Assembly (NCBI GenBank): GCA_037447655.1
Contig: JBBHKE010002414.1
Location: forward strand, 99,169-163,168
DNA: 64,000 bases
Direction of reading: 5' to 3'
From: Zygnema cylindricum
Taxonomy: Eukaryota; Streptophyta; Zygnematophyceae; Zygnematales; Zygnemataceae
Shown: positions 57,555 through 64,000 of the stretch, one piece after another
Layout of the letters: every line of letters starts with the position of its first letter
Position numbering within the stretch: position 1 is the stretch's first letter
Translations under genes and position numbers: made by a program
The notes under the pieces: generated by a model
Seen by the model: the letters and a program-made list of their open reading frames with translations, nothing else
The model's database searches: none
Told to the model about the DNA's origin: nothing

Positions 57555-58873
57555 TGTCATGCCGCATCGTGTCGGCTGCTCGCGCGCACGATATCATGCC
57601 CGCACGCGCGATATTCGGCGCGCACGTACAATGTAATATACGCACGCGCAGTATTTCTCACGCATGCGCGGTATTTTGCATGCACGCGCAGTATTTCTCA
57701 CGCACGCATGGTATTATGCACGTATGCGCGGTATTTTTGCACGCACGAACGGTATTTTTGCAGACTCGCGCGGTGTTTTTCACGCACGTGCATTATTTTG
57801 TATACACGCGCAGTTTAAGGCACGCACGCGCGGTTTCATGCATGCACACGCGGTTTTATGCATGCACGCACAATTTTGGCACGTGTGCATGATTTTCGTT
57901 CGCACGTGCGATTTCACGCCGGTTCATCTATTTATATGTTTTATTGAATAGTACTAATTATGTGCGATATGTTTCATTTCGTGCTCAAGTATGCGATTTT
58001 CGAATTATGGACGCGAAATATCGTTTGGGCGACGCATCGCGATTTCTAGGGATATTTCGTGCGATATGGTTTGTTTCTTGCGGTATGATTTGCCTGGTGG
58101 AAGCCACTAGTCTCTCTGGTCTTCATCACGCAAAGTATCGTTTGGAGGCGTATCGCGATTTCCGAGCGACGCTTCGATATATCTATTTATTTAAGTCGCG
58201 AACCCATGTAGGTTCGCGCATACATGTAGTTAGGGAGGGTTTTTACCCTCGGACGGTGGATTTTGTCAAGCGTACGGTAGGCGATGTTGGCCGGCTATTG
58301 GCCAACATCTTAAGTAGTTTCATGCATGTAAAGTAGACTAGACGTATGCTAATTTTGCTTAGGCCTAGCGTAGCTCTTACTTAGCCTAATTCTCAAACTT
58401 AGAGAATTTAGCTATTGGACAAGAATTTTCTCTTGGCAGCGGAGCTTTTCTCTTGCTCTCTCTCTCACTGATTTCCCACATGTCTTTATTCTCCTTGCTT
58501 GCTAGCTGTAGAGGCTAGATAGGTTAAGAATATTTCCCCTTTTATTTCTGCCCACGTTTTTAATCCACGCGGCCTAAGGCCACGTCCGGAAGGTTTCCCT
58601 CCAAACTTGGTATTTTGGTGGAAGTGTGGAATTGGAGATCGTGGGGGAGCACATCTGTACCTTGGTGTGCCTTCTTCGAGTCGCTTGACGGTTTGGTTAT
58701 GTGTTGTGTCTTGTTTTTATTTCGGTTGGCTTGGAAGGAGTGTATTTTTGATCGGAATTGGATTTTCCCTTGTTTCGGTTGGAATATTTCTTGCTTTGCT
58801 GTCGTAACGGGATAACTCTTGTAGGGAATGTGATAAAGATCAGAGAGCCTAGTGGCTACCTCTTGGCTTAGCA
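57555..58873 (+). repeat. second long repeat (3' LTR) of the nested element
   Basis: TGTCATGCCGCATCG ... CTTGGCTTAGCA, matching 52334-53498. It is about 154 bp longer, mainly through extra units of the CpG-rich tandem array (57580-57900). It is preceded by a G-run/polypurine stretch (GGAGCTGGGGGGGGAA, about 57347). Confidence 0.85.
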
Positions 58874-59103
58874 TAATTATTGGGTTCACTCACTGTAGGG
58901 GAGTATTCTTCCCCTTCTCTCTTTCCACTTCAGTCTAGGGGAGTATTCTTCCCCTTCTCTCTTTGGGTCATTTTCACCTTTTTTCCTTCTCGTGGTGTAT
59001 AAAATTTTTGTCTTTCATATTTATTTTTGCTTGTACATATGTTGGTTAGCATGACTCTGCTGGTTGTGACGCATGTTCACTTGCTTGCCTCTCATGCACG
59101 ACA
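58874..59103 (+). repeat. extra tail repeating the pre-LTR sequence of the nested element
   Basis: ATTATTGGGTTCACT...TCATGCACGACA corresponds to 57360-57554. Within it AGGGGAGTATTCTTCCCC occurs twice. It ends exactly at the target-duplication boundary. Confidence 0.75.
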
Positions 59104-59107
59104 CGGA

Positions 59108-62100
59108 GCAATTCGGGAAGTTACACAGGAAGGATGGATCATCGACTCAGGTGCATCTAAGCATATGTGTCGTGATAAGCACCTCTTAACTAAGCTACGA
59201 TAGATCCCTACTGTAGAGATAGAGTATAGGGATAGGAGAGTGGTTACCACATATCTAGTGGGGTCGGTAGATCTGAAAGTCTTAGCGGAGGGTAAGACTT
59301 TTATACTCACCTTCTGAGATGTACTCTATATTCCTCAGCTGAGTAAAAATCTTGTCTCTACGTCTGTGTTAGATGACAAAGAGTTTCATACCTCACAAGA
59401 AAGGGAGTCTTTAGAGCTAAGTATGGGGACGAAGCCTACTTCACGGCAGATAAAGGTAGCCAAGGAATGTTTAGGCCTAACCTGAGCAATGAAAAGAAGA
59501 ATGTTTACTATGTTGGTGCTCCAAAGTTGATGATTTAGCATAAGCGGTTGGGGCATGTGCATTTTGATAGGCTGAGGGAAATCAAGAAGCTTGGTTTAGT
59601 AGATGGCATTCAGCTTGGGGATAATAAAATGGTGGATGATTATAGTGTCTATGCACAAGGTAAGGCTCACAGACTCCCTTTTCCCAAATCTGCCACATAT
59701 AGGGGTGAGAAAGTAATAGATTTGGTCCACACAAATATCTGAGGACCTGCAAAAGTACATTTGGTCGGAGGGAATATGTTTATGTTGACAATAACCTATG
59801 ACTGGTCTAAATACTCTAGAGTCTACTTCCTAAAACAAAGTCTGAAACACCAACTTTAAAGAATATAAAGCCGGGAATGAGAAGTTGCATTGAACCCCCA
59901 TTAAGAGAATAAAGAGTGATAATGGGGGGGAATATACCTCTAACGAGTTTCAAGAATATCTAAGAGATGAGGGAGTTTAGCACCAGAAAACCGTACCATA
60001 TAACTTTGAACAGAATGGGGTAGTTGAGAGATTGAACCGAACATTAGGAGATAGTGTATGCAGTATGTTAGCCGACAAGAAAATAGGAAAGATATTTTGG
60101 GAAGAAGCCATGAACTGTGCCAACCACATTAAGAATAGAGTCTTAAACTCAGCCGTAAAAGGAATGACACCTTATGAGAGATGGGTTGGAAGGAAATCAG
60201 ATGTCTCTCACCTTAAAGTATTCGGTAGCAAAGTTTACAATCTTGACACGGATAGGAAAAACCGAAAACTAGACGCTAAGGGAAAACCTAGATCCTTTGT
60301 AGGATATGATAAAGATGTCAAGAGATATAGAGTTTATGATTTAGCAAAGAAAGATATCATTTTGGTCAAACACGTGGTTGTCATGGATGAAAGGAAGTCA
60401 TTTGATCCCTTCAAATATACGAAGAAGATAAAAATCATATTTGAGTACGAAAGTGAGGAGAACTCGGTCGTTCTCGAAAAGGACATGAGTGAAAAAGTGA
60501 TTGCAGATTCAGGTGAGATCCAAGATACAAGAGATCCATCAGAAACCTCACATATTTTTATGGACTTTGAGGAGACAGAAGAGGAGTAACCGGAACCGGG
60601 TTCCATGGATAGGGGAGCGGATGAGACAGGGAGGAGAATTCTAAGACTTCCCTCCATTCCGGCTTCGAAGTTGAAGGGAGGGAGAAGGAGCAGCAAAAGG
60701 ATACAAGAGAAACAGGAAACTCATAAGGTAATTATGCTATCTTACCCAGATTATCCTCAGTCATACTCGGAGGCAGTGAACAGTCCGGAGAAAGACAGAT
60801 GGATTAGAGCCATAAATGATGAGATGGCATCCATCATGGAAGCAAATACTTGGGAACTAGCAGACTGTCCTCCAGACAAAAAACCGATTGGTTTTAAATG
60901 GGTGATGAAACTAAAACTGAACCCAGATAATACCATTGAGAGATATAAGGCTCGATTGATAGCAAAGGGGTTCACCCAAAAGGAGGGGATTGACTATGAG
61001 GAGACTTTTGCTCTAGTTGTTCGGTTCCCATCACTAAGAATTCTCCTCATTCTGGCAACAGCGGAAGAGATGAAAATACACTAAATGGATATTAAAACTA
61101 AAACTGTCTTTCTTAATGGTGAGTTAGAGAATAAATTTTCATGAGGCAACCAGAGGGGTTCTTGGAGGAAGGAGAAGAAAGCAAAGTGTGTAAGCTAATA
61201 AAGTCTTTATATAGACTGAAGCATGCTCCCCGACAGTGGAATAAAAAACTAGATGAGTTTCTCACCGATGTGGGATATATTCAAATCAGCTCTGACAATT
61301 CTATCTATATGTTTGAAGATGAGAATGGTGTGACTTTTATTGCAATTTATGTGGATGATTTGCTGGTGTTAAGTAAGTCTTTGGAAAAGATCAATAAGTT
61401 AAAGAAAGATCTTAGAAGTAGAATTGATATGAAGGATTTAGGGGAGGCAAGATATGTTTACGGAATCTAAATGGAGAGAGATTGGGGGAAATGGATTATC
61501 AAACTTACTCAAAAAGAAGCAATAGGTAATATGCTTGAGAAATTCCAGATTTAAAAGGCAAACAGTTGTACCACTCCCATGGACTTGAAAAAAGTAAGTG
61601 ATGGGAGTGTAAAATGAGGAGTGATAATCTTCGATGATCAGATGAGTTCAGAGGAGAAAGAGTTTATGAAGTCTATTCCTTATAGACAGGTCGAAGGAAG
61701 TTTGATCTACTTTATGAACTGTAAAAGGCCAGACATAGCGGCAGTAGTAGGAGTCATCAGTAGTATTCTTAACGATCTTAAGAAAAGAGATTGGGAGGCA
61801 GCCAAGAGAGTCATGAGATATCTGGTAGGAACTAGGGAGTTATGGTTGTATTTGGGAGGGGAGCACACTGATATCACTACTTGGAGTGATGCCAGTTATA
61901 GGGATGCACCTATGAGAAGATGCATTTCTAGGTATGTGTTGTATGTGGGGGAAGGTGCTTGTTTGTGGAGCAGTAAGCAACAAAAGGTGGTTGCTCAGTC
62001 TATTATGGAGGCTGAGTATATGGCCTCTTGTTCTGCTGTGAAAGAGTTGATGTGGGTCAAGTCTTCGTTGCAAGAACTTAGGTATATGAAGGAAGGAGTG

Positions 62101-62340
62101 CATGAAGTTTTTTGTGATAATCAAGCTGCCATTGCAATTGCAGCCAGTCCAAAATATCGTTTACAAGCTAAACATATAAGCATAAGATTAAGCTTCGTGA
62201 GGGAAAAAGTTGAGAATAAAATTGTAAAAATCTTGTGTATAGGTCTGATGAAGAAATGGTGGTTGACATGATGACCAAACCTGTGCCCTCTCCCAAGTTA
62301 AAATATTGTTGGGAAAAATGTGGATTGAAAGAAAAGCTAA
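59108..62340 (+). pseudogene. Copia-B pol: protease, integrase, RT, RNase H, degenerate
   Basis: WIIDSGASKHMC (protease active site) directly follows the nested insert. KRLGHVHFDRLREIKKLG (GAG-pre-integrase), SDNGGEYTSN and NGVVERLNRTL (integrase), KARLIAKGFTQKEGIDYEE, LKHAPRQWN and YVDDLLV (RT, catalytic YVDD kept), and TWSDASY, MEAEYMA and FCDNQAAIAIA (RNase H) follow in copia order. Many stops (for example 59202, 59533, 59740, 60587, 61081, 61468) and a final frameshift near 62230 make it inactive. It is related to Copia-A but clearly a separate lineage. Confidence 0.9.
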
Positions 62341-62364
62341 AATTAGACTAGAAAATAGAGGGAG

Positions 62365-63358
62365 TGTTGAAATCACTAGATTTATAGAGTATTTTCTAGG
62401 TCTGCATAGTTTAGTAGAAAACAAAGAAAAAGCGCTGGCAGTCTGCCTCTACCTCTCTTCTCTATCCTACATACTTGTTGTAATCACAGAAGGAGAGAGA
62501 GAGTACTGGAGCCATGGCCGGCTCAACTCCTTAGGCAGGACTAAAGAGTGACTTAAGTCACTCTCAGCAAAAAGGTTGAGTTCGGTACGACTCGAACCTC
62601 GACCGGCAGAGCGTGGCGTAGCCGTCAGCTCTAACCAGTCTGTCGTAGAAGTCCGTTAAGATACATAGGGTTTGATAACTATTTAAACTGTGATATGGTC
62701 TTGAAACCGATTAACTAAATTATAAACGAAGGAACATAGAGCTGGTCAATATTCAATGCGAACGTCATTTCGCACGAAACAAATGAATCAAACATTTGTT
62801 TCGATTGCTAACATTTAAGGTCGGATTTAATCCTACGGCATATATCGCTACCGCGATTCCGAAATTGTCACTTTGGCGTTTGGGGACGTGGCATGACCTG
62901 GCACCACGTGGAGGGATAACATTTGGTCATAGGAATTTTGAGGAGCGTACGGACAAGTGAAAGGTTGACACGCGTCCACTTAACGGCCTTGTCGTACCAG
63001 GCCGTACAAAAAGGACATCGGTTTAGTGCTTTTCTATACTTTACAGTTATGTTATTGGGTCGTACTGTAGTAGATAGGGGTTGTGAGAGGGTAGTAGGAC
63101 TTAGCATTTTTTTTAGACAGTCACCTCTCCTTTTTTGGGAGCATTGTATAAATTGGCATCTTTGCCACCTCATAACTTATCGGGTCGTTGGTCGTTTTCA
63201 GTGATTCGTTTTGCTACGGACTCAAGGGAGTCCGGGCTGCACAGGGTCGCTGTCAGACTTTCAATTTGTCATCATGGGCAGCATTGGTTGTGGCTGAAAG
63301 TGGGCTAGCTAAACGTTATCTAGAGGCTTTCGAATTATGTAGTCCAATGGAGGACACA
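62365..63358 (+). mobile_element. 3' LTR of Copia-B
   Basis: Starts TGTTGAAATCACTAG after the polypurine tract GAAAATAGAGGGAG and matches 50236-51226. The TATAAAT box (about 63147), the GAGTGACTTAAGTCACTC palindrome (about 62548) and a minus-strand GGTTCGAGTC word are conserved. Flanks AAAAC (left of the 5' LTR) and AAAAT (near the end) may be a decayed target duplication. Confidence 0.88.
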
Positions 63359-64000
63359 AAATTGGAAATACCACAAATGTTAACTCTACATTACATTGGC
63401 TATTAGGGGAGTTAAATTTAGAATAAAAGAAAACCTCAAAATCATTTGGAAAACTCACAAAAAATTGTACTTGTTGATCTCCGAGTTTTAAACCGATATC
63501 CAGTTTAGAAATATTGTCCGATGAGCAGCCCCAAGACAAACGTCGCTAAAGTCAAAATTTTAGATAACCGAAATCGACCGTTTTTTTTTCAAAATCTGAG
63601 TACCCGATGCCTGACCTGGTTATGTCATGCTCCAAAAGTGTTAACCGTTGCTCGAAACTGGTTTGCGAAAAAATAAAGTTAATCGAAACTCGATTTCTCG
63701 CGACTACCCGTACCCCCCCATAAAAAGTACAAGATTAGTGGTACATCTCCCTTATACCTTCAACGATACCAAGATTACAAAGTACAATAATGTTGGATAG
63801 TATTGACAGTACAAAGGCTTCATTTTCTTCGTTTTTTGCTTACCCAACCGTAACCGATTTTTTGTTTTTTTTTGTAAATCACCTGCCCGAATCCGCCCGA
63901 CCCCCCAAATTTGGCAATCGAAACCGTTCCGGATCCGATGCGGGCGGTCGGTTAACGGTCGGTTACGGTTTCGGTTAACCGTTTGCGACCTCTGTCCGGT
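63359..64000. other. unclassified sequence at the window end
   Basis: No gene recognised. The last 60 bases contain several GGTTAACGGTCGGTTACGG-like words, perhaps the start of a repeat array continuing outside the window. Confidence 0.35.

Larger units (their letters stand above)
52334..59103 (+). mobile_element. nested gag-only (TR-GAG/LARD-like) LTR element inside Copia-B
   Basis: Flanked by CGGA at 52330-52333 and 59104-59107. Removing the element and one CGGA leaves Copia-B gag and protease in one continuous frame, which fixes both boundaries. It starts TGTCATGCC and ends GCACGACA. Inside are long direct repeats (52334-53498 and 57555-58873), a 4-kb internal region with gag and a protease-like segment but no RT or integrase, and an extra tail (58874-59103). 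The tail repeats the sequence just upstream of the second long repeat (57360-57554). It is therefore a non-autonomous element with an unusual end structure. Confidence 0.85.

Noticed and set aside
57296-57951. Frames with repeated (H)ARAVF-type motifs, as if a repeat protein
   Set aside because: They are translations of the LTR tandem array in several frames; no single frame is favoured.

Overview
This is nuclear DNA from a plant-lineage (streptophyte) eukaryote. Three coding loci are visible, all with spliceosomal introns and plant-type relatives: the beta subunit of PPi-dependent phosphofructokinase, a plastid-type 2Fe-2S ferredoxin-like protein, and a BTB/POZ protein of the plant At3g05675/At1g63850 type. 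Most of the rest is transposable elements and noncoding repeats. The species cannot be fixed from sequence alone. A charophyte such as Chara, or another early-diverging streptophyte with a large genome, is my guess at low confidence.

Layout. 1-3.3 kb: old MITEs, one carrying a solo LTR. 3.4-9.5 kb: the PFP-beta gene (+ strand, 16 coding exons, no lesions). 10.2-12.3 kb: a hAT-type MITE, a possible lone terminal exon and a non-LTR reverse-transcriptase fossil. 14.5-17.0 kb: the ferredoxin-like gene (- strand, 3 exons). 18.7-20.0 kb: the BTB gene (- strand), broken by a stop codon and frameshifts. 20.5-21.8 kb: low-complexity purine/pyrimidine DNA around a 304-base assembly gap. 22.3-37.6 kb: a gene-free mosaic of nested repeats, comprising a dispersed repeat of more than 2 kb in two copies, a hAT-type MITE family, a TACACCGCCAATCGC-ended MITE family, an ATAGTTGTTCA-ended family, tandem arrays and a long perfect hairpin.

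38-63.4 kb: LTR retrotransposons. First comes the 3' part of a Ty1/copia element (Copia-A), directly after a 10-N gap. Next is a Ty3/gypsy element on the - strand whose integrase ends in a chromodomain-like segment. Then come fragments of a second non-LTR element, and a full-length degenerate copia (Copia-B, 50236-63358). Copia-B is split by a nested, gag-only LTR element at 52334-59103. Removing that insert with one copy of a 4-bp target duplication restores the Copia-B gag-protease reading frame.

The genes do not form a pathway. PFP-beta acts in cytosolic glycolysis/gluconeogenesis, and the ferredoxin-like protein probably carries electrons in the plastid. The window's main interest is its insertion history: several insertions are dated relative to each other by target duplications and by paralogous empty sites inside the same window.
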